64,000 bases of DNA from Ideonella paludis. Its GTDB lineage: Bacteria > Pseudomonadota > Gammaproteobacteria > Burkholderiales > Burkholderiaceae_C. Under the pieces are notes generated by a model. The model was not told the origin of the DNA. It did not search any database and was given only the letters and a program-made list of their open reading frames with translations. Location of the stretch: the NCBI RefSeq assembly GCF_018069865.1, contig NZ_JAGQDG010000004.1:1-64000 (forward strand), in the 5' to 3' direction. Shown here piece by piece: positions 9,250 to 17,899 of this stretch; the stretch's first letter is position 1, and each line of letters opens with the position of its first letter. The position numbers and the translations under genes are program-made.

Positions 9250-10473
9250 TTAGGCCCGCGCCGCACGCAACTGCAGCGAGAACTCACGCAGCGCCGCAAT
9301 GCCGCTGTCCTCAGCACGCTTGCACCAGTCTTGGAGGTCGGCCACCAACTGCTCGGCGGAAACATTGGTGCGCGTCCAGAGTTGGCGCAGCTCTTCGCGC
9401 ATGGCCACCAACTTTTGCAGCGATGGTGCATGCGCCATGGCGCTCTCTAACGCAGCACGCACATTGGCGGGGATCTTCTCGGCATCACGGTGCAGCCAAC
9501 GCTCAGCCACCCGCAAGTCACTCCAGGCTTTGCCAGCGGTGCTGCCCTGCGCCTTCAAGCGCGCGACCTCACCAGCGCAAGCGCGGCGCAACTCCTTGGC
9601 GTAGTTGGCCATCACCTCGTAGCGATTGGCAATGATGGCCTCCAGCGTACGAGCGTCGGCCACGGCCTTCAACTCGCCCAAGATCAGCTGCGGCGGTGTC
9701 TTGCGCGCCTTGGCCAAGCCCACCATCTCCATGCCCCGGATGTACATCCAGCCGATGTCGAACTCGAAAGGCTTGACCGAGAACTTGGCCGAGGTCGGAT
9801 AGGTGTGATGGTTGTTATGCAACTCTTCACCGCCGATCAAGATGCCCCAAGGCGAGACATTGGTGGAGGCATCCGGTGCCTCGAAATTGCGATAGCCGTA
9901 ATAGTGACCGATGCCGTTGATGATGCCGGTGGCCATCACAGGGATCCAAGCCATTTGCACCGCCCAGACCGTCAAGCCGATGGCGCCGAACAGGGTCAGG
10001 TTGATGATCATCATCAGCGCCACACCCTGCCATGAGAAGCGGGTATAGAGGTTGCGCTCAATCCAATCATTGGGCGTGTTGTGGCCGTACTTGGCCAGAG
10101 TCTCAGGGATCTTGGCTTCGGCGCGGTACAACTCCACGCCGGTCAGCAACAGCGCCTTCAAACCACGGGTTTGCGGGCTGTGCGGGTCTTCGGGTGTTTC
10201 GCACTTGGCGTGGTGCTTGCGGTGAACGGCCACAAACTCCTTGGTCACCATGCCCGTGGTCAGCCACAACCAAAAACGGAAGAAGTGGGAGGGAATCGCA
10301 TGGAGGTCCACCGCCCGGTGCGCCTGCGCGCGGTGCAAGAAGATGGTGACCGAACAAATGGTCAGATGGGTCATCACCAGCGTCACCGCCAGCACCGTCC
10401 AGCCACTGGCACTCAAGACGCCATGGGCACCCCAGTGGACCAATGCGTCGATCACGGTTTGGAAATCAATCAT
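9250..10473 (-). CDS. Acyl-CoA (delta-9 type) fatty acid desaturase
   Basis: Membrane di-iron desaturase of the OLE1 type, expected to introduce a double bond into acyl chains with molecular oxygen. The three histidine boxes are intact: HRAQAH (47-52), HRKHH (84-88) and HNNHH (219-223). Hydrophobic segments lie at about 22-45, 62-78, 150-175 and 178-192. After about residue 260 there is a soluble, helical, charged extension of some 145 residues without a motif I recognise. ATG 10473 starts directly in the membrane domain. It is a single gene with no electron-transfer partner beside it. Confidence 0.9.
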   Translation of the reverse strand: MIDFQTVIDALVHWGAHGVLSASGWTVLAVTLVMTHLTICSVTIFLHRAQAHRAVDLHAIPSHFFRFWLWLTTGMVTKEFVAVHRKHHAKCETPEDPHSPQTRGLKALLLTGVELYRAEAKIPETLAKYGHNTPNDWIERNLYTRFSWQGVALMMIINLTLFGAIGLTVWAVQMAWIPVMATGIINGIGHYYGYRNFEAPDASTNVSPWGILIGGEELHNNHHTYPTSAKFSVKPFEFDIGWMYIRGMEMVGLAKARKTPPQLILGELKAVADARTLEAIIANRYEVMANYAKELRRACAGEVARLKAQGSTAGKAWSDLRVAERWLHRDAEKIPANVRAALESAMAHAPSLQKLVAMREELRQLWTRTNVSAEQLVADLQDWCKRAEDSGIAALREFSLQLRAARA

Positions 10474-10599
10474 GTAGCAACCCCGCGCCTGGAACGCCCA
10501 AGCCGATGGTGAATTGTAGGGGGGGCTCTCCTGACGGTGAGCCCCGCAAAAGCCCGACCTATCGCCGGCTTCTGCAATGCTTGCGGCAGCTCAAAACGC

Positions 10600-11859
10600 T
10601 CAGTCTTTGCGCTGCCAAGCGGCGGCGAAGAAGCCGTCGGTGGCATGGCGGTGTGGCCACAGGCGCAAGTAGCCTTGGCTGTCCAGGGCTTCAGCCCCCT
10701 GCACTTGGGCAGAGGTCAAGGCGGCAGCGGCCGGCAAAAACTCAAACCCTGGGTTCGCTTCGCTGAAGGCTTGGGCAATGGCTTCGTTTTCGCGGCTCAG
10801 CAAGCTGCAGGTGGCGTACACCAAACGACCGCCGGGCTTCACCAAACGGGCCGCACTGGCCAAGATGGCCGTTTGTTTGGCCTGCAACTCCTCCAGCGCC
10901 TTGGGCGACTGACGCCACTTCAGGTCAGGGTTGCGACGCAAAGTCCCCAGACCTGAGCAAGGCGCATCCACGAGCACACGGTCGATCTTGCCGCTCAAGC
11001 GCTTGATGCGCTCGTCGCGCTCGTGGGCGATCTGGGCCGGATAAACGTTGGAGAGACCACTGCGCGCCAAGCGCGGCTTCATGCCTTCCAAGCGATAGCC
11101 CGACACATCAAATGCATAGAGCCGGCCGGTGTTGCGCATCAGTGCGCCCAGTGCCAGCGTCTTGCCACCGGCGCCAGCGCAAAAATCCACCACCATTTCG
11201 CTGCGCTTGGGGGCCAACAAAGCCGCCAGCAGTTGGCTGCCTTCGTCTTGCACTTCCACATCGCCGCGAATGAAAAGCGGCAGCTTCTGCAGCGCGGGCT
11301 TACCGGCAATGCGCAGGCCCCAGGGTGAATAGGGGGTCAACTCCGCCTGAATGCCAGCCTCAGCCAGCTCAGCTTGGATGTCTTCGCGCTTGGCCTTGAG
11401 GGTGTTGACCCGCAGATCCAGCCCGGCCGTGTTATCCATGGCCGCAACCAAGGGCCAAAAATCCTCGCCCACTTCGTTGCGCAGGGCTTGGGCCAGCCAG
11501 TCGGGCAGGTTGTGACGCAGCTTTTCAGGCAGGCCTGAGCGGTCAATGGCGTTGACCTGCTCCAGCCATTGCTGCTCATTGGGCCCCAAGGCCCGACGCA
11601 TGAAGCTGTCGGTGCCCTGCCAAGCCAAGATGGCTAAGCGACGCTCCAGAGCACCACTGCCACTTTGGGCCAGATGGGCGAGCACCAAGCGCTGGCGCAG
11701 CAGGGTGTAGGCGGTTTCCGCCAGGGCATGGCGCTCACGCGGGCCCAGTTGGCGATGTTGGCGAAGAAAACCGGAAACGATGGTGTCGGCCGGGGCGTCG
11801 AGGCGGAGGACGAGGCGCACCAGTTCGGTGGCCATATCCAGCAGGGCGTTGGGATGCAT
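10600..11859 (-). CDS. RsmB/NOP-family SAM-dependent RNA cytosine-C5 methyltransferase
   Basis: The 419-residue protein has a helical NusB-like N-terminal region (about 1-150) and a Rossmann methyltransferase domain with VDFCAGAGGKTLALGALM (SAM motif), DAPCSGLGTLRRNPDLKW (motif IV with the Pro-Cys) and YATCSLLSRENE (motif VI catalytic Cys). These define rRNA m5C methyltransferases such as RsmB. I leave the symbol empty because a separate rsmB near def-fmt is common and a paralogue cannot be excluded. purN lies 21 bases upstream on the same strand. Confidence 0.9.
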   Translation of the reverse strand: MHPNALLDMATELVRLVLRLDAPADTIVSGFLRQHRQLGPRERHALAETAYTLLRQRLVLAHLAQSGSGALERRLAILAWQGTDSFMRRALGPNEQQWLEQVNAIDRSGLPEKLRHNLPDWLAQALRNEVGEDFWPLVAAMDNTAGLDLRVNTLKAKREDIQAELAEAGIQAELTPYSPWGLRIAGKPALQKLPLFIRGDVEVQDEGSQLLAALLAPKRSEMVVDFCAGAGGKTLALGALMRNTGRLYAFDVSGYRLEGMKPRLARSGLSNVYPAQIAHERDERIKRLSGKIDRVLVDAPCSGLGTLRRNPDLKWRQSPKALEELQAKQTAILASAARLVKPGGRLVYATCSLLSRENEAIAQAFSEANPGFEFLPAAAALTSAQVQGAEALDSQGYLRLWPHRHATDGFFAAAWQRKD

Positions 11860-11880
11860 CGCCCGATTATCCCCGGTCTC

Positions 11881-12513
11881 TCACAACATCAGGCTTTGGG
11901 GCTCGCCATCCAATTGCCGCACACGGCAACCCTGCACCTGCAGGCGTCCCTCTAAGAACCAGCGCACAGCTTGGGGGTAGATGCGGTGTTCGCCCACCAG
12001 GACCCGAGCAGCCAAGCTGTCTTCATCGTCATTCGGCAGCACGGGCACCACTGCTTGAGCGACGATGGGGCCGTGGTCCAGATCGGCCGTCACAAAATGC
12101 ACCGTGGCCCCGGCCACCACACAACCCGCCTCAATGGCTTTGCGGTGCGTGTGCAGGCCCGGAAAGGCCGGCAGCAACGAGGGGTGGATGTTGAGCAGGC
12201 GCCCTTGGTAATGCTCGACAAAGCCCGCCGTCAAGATGCGCATGAAGCCGGCCAGCACCACCAAGTCCGGCGCATGCTGATCGATCGCTTGAGCCAGGGC
12301 CTCGTCAAAGCCCTCTCGGCTGCTGAAGGACTTGTGATCGATAGCCGCGGTGGCAATGCCCCGCTGCGCCGCCCAGGCCAAGCCGCTGGCGTCTGCCTTG
12401 TTGCTGAGCACGGCCACCACCTCAGCGCCCCAGGCTTCTTGCGCGCAGCGCTCGACGATGGCCTGCATATTGCTGCCGCGACCGGAAATGAGGATGACGA
12501 TGCGCTTGTTCAC
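11881..12513 (-). CDS. purN: Phosphoribosylglycinamide formyltransferase
   Basis: PurN transfers a formyl group from 10-formyl-THF to GAR in purine synthesis. Family signatures are VILISGRGSNMQAI at the start, VLAGFMRIL, NIHPSLLPAFPG with the catalytic Asn and His, and TADLDHGPIVAQ with the catalytic Asp. GTG 12513 gives VNKRIVILISGRGSN, matching known N-termini and a 210-residue length; an alternative GTG at 12564 would add 17 residues. Neither has a strong ribosome-binding site. Upstream of the RsmB-type gene and likely cotranscribed. Confidence 0.94.
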   Translation of the reverse strand: MNKRIVILISGRGSNMQAIVERCAQEAWGAEVVAVLSNKADASGLAWAAQRGIATAAIDHKSFSSREGFDEALAQAIDQHAPDLVVLAGFMRILTAGFVEHYQGRLLNIHPSLLPAFPGLHTHRKAIEAGCVVAGATVHFVTADLDHGPIVAQAVVPVLPNDDEDSLAARVLVGEHRIYPQAVRWFLEGRLQVQGCRVRQLDGEPQSLML

Positions 12514-12629
12514 AGAGGGAGCGAGAGAGGACTCAAGGGGCGCCAGTGTAAGGGGCGTGGGCACAGGCTGGGGTGGTGCGGGCGGCGCATGGGAGAATTC
12601 AAAGCTCTAAAGCCCCACCCTCTTTCCTC

Positions 12630-13634
12630 ATGCGCGAACGCGTTCTCTCTGGCATGCGCCCCACCGGCGCCCTGCACTTGGGCCACTACCATGGTGCCCT
12701 CAAGAACTGGGTTCAGCTGCAGCACCAGTACGATTGCTTTTTCGTGGTGGCCGATTGGCATGCCCTGACCACGGCCGACAACCGCAGCGCGCACCTGGAG
12801 CACCATGTGTACGACATGGTGGTGGACTGGCTGGCCGCGGGCGTCGACCCCGACAAAGCCACGTTGTTCATTCAAAGCCGCTTGCCAGAACACGCCGAAC
12901 TGTTCACCTTGTTGGCGATGAGCACGCCCTTGTCCTGGCTGGAGCGCACACCCGCCTATAAAGACCGGCTCTCACAGGCCCCCGATGCGGAGTCCACCAG
13001 CTATGGCTTCTTGGGCTATCCCTTGCTGCAGGCCGCTGACATTCTGGTGTATCGCGCAGGCTGGGTGCCGGTGGGCGAAGATCAAGCACCCCACGTGGAG
13101 CTGACACGCGAGGTCGCGCGCCGCTTCAACCATCTCTATGGCAAAGACGGCCACAGCGCGCCGCTGGTGGAGCCTCAATTGCTACTGACCGACACGGCCC
13201 GCTTGCCCGGCCTGGACGGCCAGAAGATGAGCAAGAGCTTGGGCAACAGCATCGCCATGCGCGACGACCCCGAGGCCGTGCGCGATAAGGTTCGCCGCAT
13301 GCCCACCGACCCGCAACGTGTGCACCGCAGCGACGCGGGCGAGCCTGAGCGCTGCCCGGTCTGGCCCTTGCATCAGCTCTACACCCCTGCGGACGAGCGC
13401 GAGGCGCTGGCCCAAGGCTGCCGCAGTGCGGGCATAGGCTGCCTGGATTGCAAGCAACCCTTGATTGAGGCCATCGTGCGCGAGCAAGCACCCTGGCGCG
13501 AACGCGCCCAAGCCGTGCTGGACAACCCCCGCCAAGTGCACTGGATGGTGGAGCTGGGCTGCGAGCGTGCCCGCACCGTGGCGCGACAAACCCTCAAAGA
13601 AGTGCGTGACGTCATGGGCCTGAGTTACGGCTGA
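12630..13634 (+). CDS. trpS: Tryptophan--tRNA ligase
   Basis: Class I aminoacyl-tRNA synthetase charging tRNA-Trp. The 334-residue protein has the HIGH-like HLGH (16-19) in PTGALHLGHYHGALKNW, the FFVVADWHALTT segment that forms the adenylate site, YPLLQAADIL and the KMSKS loop GQKMSKSLGN (about 198-202). ATG 12630 begins MRERVLSGMRPTG as in homologues. Its TGA overlaps the first ATG of the EamA transporter by one base, so the two are translationally coupled. Confidence 0.97.
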   Translation: MRERVLSGMRPTGALHLGHYHGALKNWVQLQHQYDCFFVVADWHALTTADNRSAHLEHHVYDMVVDWLAAGVDPDKATLFIQSRLPEHAELFTLLAMSTPLSWLERTPAYKDRLSQAPDAESTSYGFLGYPLLQAADILVYRAGWVPVGEDQAPHVELTREVARRFNHLYGKDGHSAPLVEPQLLLTDTARLPGLDGQKMSKSLGNSIAMRDDPEAVRDKVRRMPTDPQRVHRSDAGEPERCPVWPLHQLYTPADEREALAQGCRSAGIGCLDCKQPLIEAIVREQAPWRERAQAVLDNPRQVHWMVELGCERARTVARQTLKEVRDVMGLSYG

Positions 13635-14545
13635 TGATGAACCGCCTCAGCGCCCCCTGGCTGATGCTAGGTGCTTCTTTCCTGTTTGCCACCATGGGCG
13701 TGTGCGTCAAGCTGGCCTCGGCCCATTACAGCACCGGTGAGATCGTGTTCTACCGAGGCCTGGTGGGTTTGCTCTTCATTGGGGGACTGACGCGTTGGCG
13801 AGGCGGCGAGCTGCGCACCCCTGTCCCTGCGATGCACCTGTGGCGCAGCATCTCGGGCGTCGCGGCGCTGAGCCTGTGGTTTTACGCCATCGGCACCTTG
13901 CCCTTGCCCACGGCCATCACGCTGAACTACATGTCGTCCATCTGGATGGCCTTGTTCTTGATCGGTGGCGCCATCATGCTGGGGGCCGCCAAAGTGGATG
14001 GCCGTTTGGTCTTGACCGTGCTGGTGGGCTTTGCGGGCGTGGCCTTGGTGTTGCAGCCCACGCTGGAACCCCAGCAGTTCAAAGGCGCCATGGCCGGCTT
14101 GTTCTCGGGCATGCTCTCAGCCTTGGCCTACCTGCAAGTCACGGCGCTGGGCCGCGCGGGTGAGCCCGAGTACCGGGTGGTATTTTACTTTTCGATGGGC
14201 AGCATGTCAGTGGGCTTGGTGCTGGCCCTGGCGGGCGGGCTGCATGGCCACACCTGGGCCGGTGCAGGCTTGCTGCTGGCCACGGGACTCTTGGCGACCA
14301 GCGCACAAATCTTGATGACTCGCGCCTACGCCATTGGCCGCACCCTCAGCAATGCCAGCCTGCAGTACATGGGCATTGCGTTTTCATTTGTCTATGGCAC
14401 GCTGCTGTTTGACGACAAGATCAACGCCCTGAGCCTGATCGGCATCGTGTTGATCGTGGCCGCAGGACTTGCGGCGACCCTGCTGCGCCAGCAAGCCAGC
14501 CCCCATGCCAAAGACCTCACCAAAGACTCCACCTTGGAAGCCTGA
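13634..14545 (+). CDS. DMT-superfamily (EamA) transporter
   Basis: The 303-residue protein is almost wholly hydrophobic with about ten predicted helices in two EamA repeats (LGASFLFATMGVCVKLAS and SGMLSALAYLQVTALGR open the halves). Such proteins export or import metabolites; the substrate cannot be read from sequence. Two adjacent ATGs (13634 and 13637) follow the trpS stop. The C-terminal 20 residues are polar. The sulfurtransferase gene begins 2 bases after its stop, so trpS, this gene and the next form an operon. Confidence 0.9.
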   Translation: MMNRLSAPWLMLGASFLFATMGVCVKLASAHYSTGEIVFYRGLVGLLFIGGLTRWRGGELRTPVPAMHLWRSISGVAALSLWFYAIGTLPLPTAITLNYMSSIWMALFLIGGAIMLGAAKVDGRLVLTVLVGFAGVALVLQPTLEPQQFKGAMAGLFSGMLSALAYLQVTALGRAGEPEYRVVFYFSMGSMSVGLVLALAGGLHGHTWAGAGLLLATGLLATSAQILMTRAYAIGRTLSNASLQYMGIAFSFVYGTLLFDDKINALSLIGIVLIVAAGLAATLLRQQASPHAKDLTKDSTLEA

Positions 14546-14547
14546 GC

Positions 14548-15420
14548 ATGACTGAAGCCCTCTCCCCGCCCATCTCCCCGCTGATCTCCGCCACAGCCTT
14601 GCAAGCGCGCCTGCAAGGCCAGCACGCACCCTTGCTGCTGGACTGCAGTTGCGACCTGATGGACCCTGCCGCCGGCCTCAGGCAGTTCGAGGCCGGCCAC
14701 GTGCCCGGCGCGATCTATGCCCATCTGGACCACGACCTCAGTGCACCCAAGTCTGCGCTGGGGCCCCGCGAAGGTGGGCGCCATCCCCTGCCCAGCCGCG
14801 AAGCCTTTGCCCAGCGCGTGGCGCAATGGGGCCTGACGCCAGCGCGCGATGTGGTGGTGATGGACAACCAAGGCGGCATGTATGCGGCCCGCGCGTGGTG
14901 GATGCTGCATTGGCTGGGCCACTCTCGCGTGCAAGTGCTGGACGGTGGCGTGCCCGCCTGGCGCTCAGCGGGGTTTGCGCTGGAGAGCGGCGCGGGCTCC
15001 ACGCCACAAGCGGCCAAGTCGCCGTATCCCTTGGGGCAAACTGTGCCCACGCTGGATGCGGCCACCTTGCAGCGCGAGTTGCATCGCTGGCAGGTGCTCG
15101 ACGCCCGCGCCCCTGAGCGCTTCCGAGGTGATGTGGAGCCCCTGGACAGCCAAGCGGGCCACATCCCTGGCGCCTTGAATCGTTTTTTCAAGGACAACCT
15201 GGGCGCGAACGCTTGCTTCTTGCCTGCCCACGTCTTGCGGGCTCAGTTTGAGCAATGGGGCGTGCCGCCAGAGCGCCTGGTGCACCAGTGCGGCTCCGGG
15301 GTCACGGCCTGCCACAACATCTTGGCCATGGCGGTGGCGGGCTTTGGCATCACCCGCCTCTACCCGGGCTCCTGGAGCGAGTGGTCGGCCGACCCTGGCC
15401 GCCCTGTGGCCAAGGGTTGA
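14548..15420 (+). CDS. 3-mercaptopyruvate/thiosulfate sulfurtransferase (tandem rhodanese)
   Basis: Two rhodanese domains in 290 residues: an inactive N-terminal one (about 15-145) and a C-terminal one with active-site C248 in HQCGSGVTAC. The loop CGSGVTA is the form typical of mercaptopyruvate sulfurtransferases such as SseA, so 3-mercaptopyruvate is the more likely donor. CRYSTAL-type segments GHVPGAIYAHLD and GHIPGALNRFF mark the two domains. It is the third gene of the trpS group. Confidence 0.9.
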   Translation: MTEALSPPISPLISATALQARLQGQHAPLLLDCSCDLMDPAAGLRQFEAGHVPGAIYAHLDHDLSAPKSALGPREGGRHPLPSREAFAQRVAQWGLTPARDVVVMDNQGGMYAARAWWMLHWLGHSRVQVLDGGVPAWRSAGFALESGAGSTPQAAKSPYPLGQTVPTLDAATLQRELHRWQVLDARAPERFRGDVEPLDSQAGHIPGALNRFFKDNLGANACFLPAHVLRAQFEQWGVPPERLVHQCGSGVTACHNILAMAVAGFGITRLYPGSWSEWSADPGRPVAKG

Positions 15421-15466
15421 TCTTGCTCAAGCGCTTGACCCAAGGCGGGCCGAGGCCAGCGCTGGC

Positions 15467-15480
15467 TTGACCCTGATCAA
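15467..15480 (+). promoter_or_regulatory. FNR/ANR-like binding box upstream of the universal stress gene
   Basis: TTGAC-CCTG-ATCAA differs from the FNR consensus TTGAT-N4-ATCAA at one base. Its centre (15473.5) would lie at -41.5 for a start near 15515, where CACACT (15502-15507) could serve as a weak -10, the class II activator spacing. The assignment rests on pattern only. Confidence 0.55.
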
Positions 15481-15553
15481 GACCTGACACCGCGCTTGCA
15501 GCACACTGGGTCACCGGCCGCAGTGACGGCCTTTGACCCGAAAGGAGCGCCCC

Positions 15554-15988
15554 ATGGTTCGCCACATTCTTGTCCCCACAGACGGCTCTGAGATCACCGC
15601 CAAGGCGGTTCAAGCAGCCATTGATTTGGCACGCCCTCTGGGGGCCACGCTGACCACCATCAGCGTCAAGGAGCCTTTCCCTTACAGCGCCATCTCAGAG
15701 ATGCAACCGGTGCCGCCCCAGGAGTTTTTTGATGCCCAGGAGCGGATTGCCTCGGCGCGCGTCAAGGAGGTCGTCAAGACGGCCGAAGCCGCTGGTTTGG
15801 CTTGTGCGGCCTACACCGTTGAAGCGTCTCACCCTTGGGAAGCCATCGTTGAGCAAGCCAAGGCCCACCAATGTGATCTGATCGTCATGGCCTCGCATGG
15901 CCGACGTGGCGTCAGCGCTTTGCTGCTGGGCAGCGAGACCCAAAAGGTACTGACCCACTGCAGCATTCCGGTGCTTGTGATCAAGTGA
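15554..15988 (+). CDS. Universal stress protein (UspA family)
   Basis: The 144-residue single-domain protein begins MVRHILVPTDGSEITAKAV and has the ATP-binding signature G-2x-G-9x-G-S in GRRGVSALLLGSETQ, so it is expected to be the nucleotide-binding subtype. Usp proteins dimerise and support survival under starvation or low oxygen. An AAAGGAG site sits seven bases before ATG 15554. An FNR-like box lies about 75 bases upstream, suggesting induction under oxygen limitation. Confidence 0.93.
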   Translation: MVRHILVPTDGSEITAKAVQAAIDLARPLGATLTTISVKEPFPYSAISEMQPVPPQEFFDAQERIASARVKEVVKTAEAAGLACAAYTVEASHPWEAIVEQAKAHQCDLIVMASHGRRGVSALLLGSETQKVLTHCSIPVLVIK

Positions 15989-15995
15989 GCCCAGC

Positions 15996-16019
15996 GGCTG
16001 CGGTGACACCACTGCAGCC
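15996..16019. terminator. Possible bidirectional terminator hairpin between usp and zip genes
   Basis: Ten-base-pair stem GGCTGCGGTG/CACTGCAGCC (one G-U pair on the plus strand) with loop ACAC in the 39-base gap between convergent genes. There is no T-run on either side, so intrinsic termination is uncertain. Confidence 0.4.
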
Positions 16020-16027
16020 CTGCCCAT

Positions 16028-16804
16028 TCAGTGGCTGTGCATCAAGGCCTTGGCCAGCATCACCACCCCCAAGCCCACAGCGATCCAAGCGACCTGTTCG
16101 GCCATCTCCCGCCAAGGCAGGCGCCGCTGCATCTGAGGGATCAGGTCCGCCACAGCCACATAGATGAAGCTACTGGACGCCACGACCAGGAGATACGGAA
16201 AGATCTCCTCCATGGCGCCCACCACAAAGTAGCCCACCACGCCGCCGGCCACAGCAGCCAGGCCTGACAAGGCGTTGTAGAGCAAGGCTTTGCGTCTGCT
16301 AAACCCTGCGTTAATCAGCACGATGGTGTCGCCCACCTCCTGCGGAATCTCATGCAGGATCACAGCCAAGGCTGTGGTGATGCCGAGCTGGGGGCTGGCC
16401 AAGAACGCTGCGGCAATGATGACGCCGTCGCAGAAGTTGTGGATGCTGTCGCCAACCAGAACGCTGTAACCACCGCGTCCGGCTTGGTCTTCATCAAAGT
16501 GGTGATGGTGATCGTGGCCATCGCCCTCGTGATGATGGGCATGGCGATACAGCTCTGCCTTCTCCAACAAAAAGAAAAACAGCAAGCCGCCCAGCAGAGT
16601 CGCGAACAGGCTGTGTGGCTCAACCTTGCTTTCAAAGGCCTCAGGCAGCACATGCAGCAGCGACGTGGCCAGCAACACACCGGCCGAAAGGCTCACCAAG
16701 TGCTTCACCACGCGGCCCAGCACATGCACGGTGAGCGACGCCGCCACCACCACCGACAGCACGCCGCCAACCAGGGTAGCCAAGACAATGTAGAACAGGG
16801 TCAT
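16028..16804 (-). CDS. ZIP-family divalent metal transporter
   Basis: The 258-residue protein has about eight helices. The metal site in helix IV-V is visible as SIHNFCDGVIIAAAF and ILHEIPQEVGD. A cytoplasmic loop (about 88-104) is rich in His, Asp and Glu (HAHHHEGDGHDHHHHFDED), as in zinc transporters. Zinc or another divalent cation is the likely substrate. ATG 16804 opens straight into the first helix. It lies downstream of, and separated by a terminator from, the dienelactone hydrolase gene. Confidence 0.93.
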   Translation of the reverse strand: MTLFYIVLATLVGGVLSVVVAASLTVHVLGRVVKHLVSLSAGVLLATSLLHVLPEAFESKVEPHSLFATLLGGLLFFFLLEKAELYRHAHHHEGDGHDHHHHFDEDQAGRGGYSVLVGDSIHNFCDGVIIAAAFLASPQLGITTALAVILHEIPQEVGDTIVLINAGFSRRKALLYNALSGLAAVAGGVVGYFVVGAMEEIFPYLLVVASSSFIYVAVADLIPQMQRRLPWREMAEQVAWIAVGLGVVMLAKALMHSH

Positions 16805-16819
16805 GAACTTTGCTTAGAC

Positions 16820-16850
16820 AAAACAAAACCGCGCCCCAAATGGGGCGCGG
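16820..16850 (-). terminator. Intrinsic terminator of the dienelactone hydrolase gene
   Basis: Stem CGCGCCCC (16830-16837) / GGGGCGCG (16842-16849) with loop AAAT. Read on the minus strand it is followed by TTTTGTTTT (16828-16820). It separates the hydrolase gene from the ZIP gene. Confidence 0.85.
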
Positions 16851-16870
16851 GCTGGGGCAGCCGCGACAGC

Positions 16871-17758
16871 TCAGGCCACACCGTTGGCCTTGAACCAAGC
16901 CACACAGCGCTTCCAGCCATCCTGCGCTGCTTCCGCCCTGAAGCTGGGCCGGTAATCAGCATGGAAAGCATGCGGCGCATCTGGGTACACCACAAACTCG
17001 CTGCGCTTGGCGGCCGCAGAGCCCGTCGCCAGCGCTGATTTCATCTTATCAACCGTGTCAAGCGGAATGCCGGTGTCTTTTTCACCATAAAGCCCCAGCA
17101 CCGGCGCCTTCAGCTCTGTGGCCACATCCACAGGGTGGCGCGGCTGCAAGGCAGAGTTCACCCCCACCAAGCGGCCATACCAAGCCACACCCGCCTTCAC
17201 ACCAGGGTTGTGAGCGCTGTACAACCAAGTGATGCGCCCGCCCCAGCAAAAGCCGGTGATCGCCAGCTTGGAGGTGTCGGCGCCCTGCGTTTTGGCCCAG
17301 GCCACGGTGGCGTCCAGATCCGTCATCACCTGGGCGTCAGGCACTTTGGAGATGACCTCGCTCATCAGCTTGGCAATCTCGGCGTAAGCACTGGCATCCC
17401 CCTGGCGCACGAACAATTCGGGCGCAATCGCGCAATAGCCCGCGTGGGCGAAACGCCGTGCCACATCGGCAATGTGCTCATGAACGCCAAAGATCTCGCT
17501 GATCACCAAGACCACCGGCGCGTTCGACTTCCCTTTGGGCTGCGCTCGGTAAGCGGGCATCTTGAAATCACCCACGGGGATGCTGACCTCACCGGCCTCC
17601 AGGCCCTCATGCGAGGTCTTGACGACGGTTTGAGCCTGAATGGGCTGGACCGCCAGCGCGAAACCAGACCCCACCGCCCCGGCGACGAAACCGCGTCGCG
17701 ACAGGTCTTGGCCGGATAACAACGCTGCGCCGTCTTTCATCAAACTAGGCTCCTGCAT
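16871..17758 (-). CDS. Dienelactone hydrolase-family protein with Tat signal
   Basis: Alpha/beta hydrolase of 295 residues. The N-terminus has a twin-arginine signal, [19 protein letters not shown] (about 19-37), followed by an Ala-x-Ala-like cut, implying export of the folded protein. The catalytic set is visible: C171 in GFCWGGR, Asp in GEKDTGI and His in APHAFHAD; E88 of SEIFG matches the conserved Glu of the family. ATG 17758 is preceded by GAGGAG. The natural substrate is not evident; many relatives are not true dienelactone enzymes. Confidence 0.88.
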   Translation of the reverse strand: MQEPSLMKDGAALLSGQDLSRRGFVAGAVGSGFALAVQPIQAQTVVKTSHEGLEAGEVSIPVGDFKMPAYRAQPKGKSNAPVVLVISEIFGVHEHIADVARRFAHAGYCAIAPELFVRQGDASAYAEIAKLMSEVISKVPDAQVMTDLDATVAWAKTQGADTSKLAITGFCWGGRITWLYSAHNPGVKAGVAWYGRLVGVNSALQPRHPVDVATELKAPVLGLYGEKDTGIPLDTVDKMKSALATGSAAAKRSEFVVYPDAPHAFHADYRPSFRAEAAQDGWKRCVAWFKANGVA

Positions 17759-17899
17759 GGGTGATCTCCTCAGAGGTTGAGTAAAAGGGGGTGGGTACGT
17801 GGATTCTCCATGAGTCCCGCCAATCTTGCTGGCGGCCCGCCCATCAGCCCACTCAGCGCGCATTCAATCGGCTGTGGGGTGCGGTGCTGCCCCTTGCCT

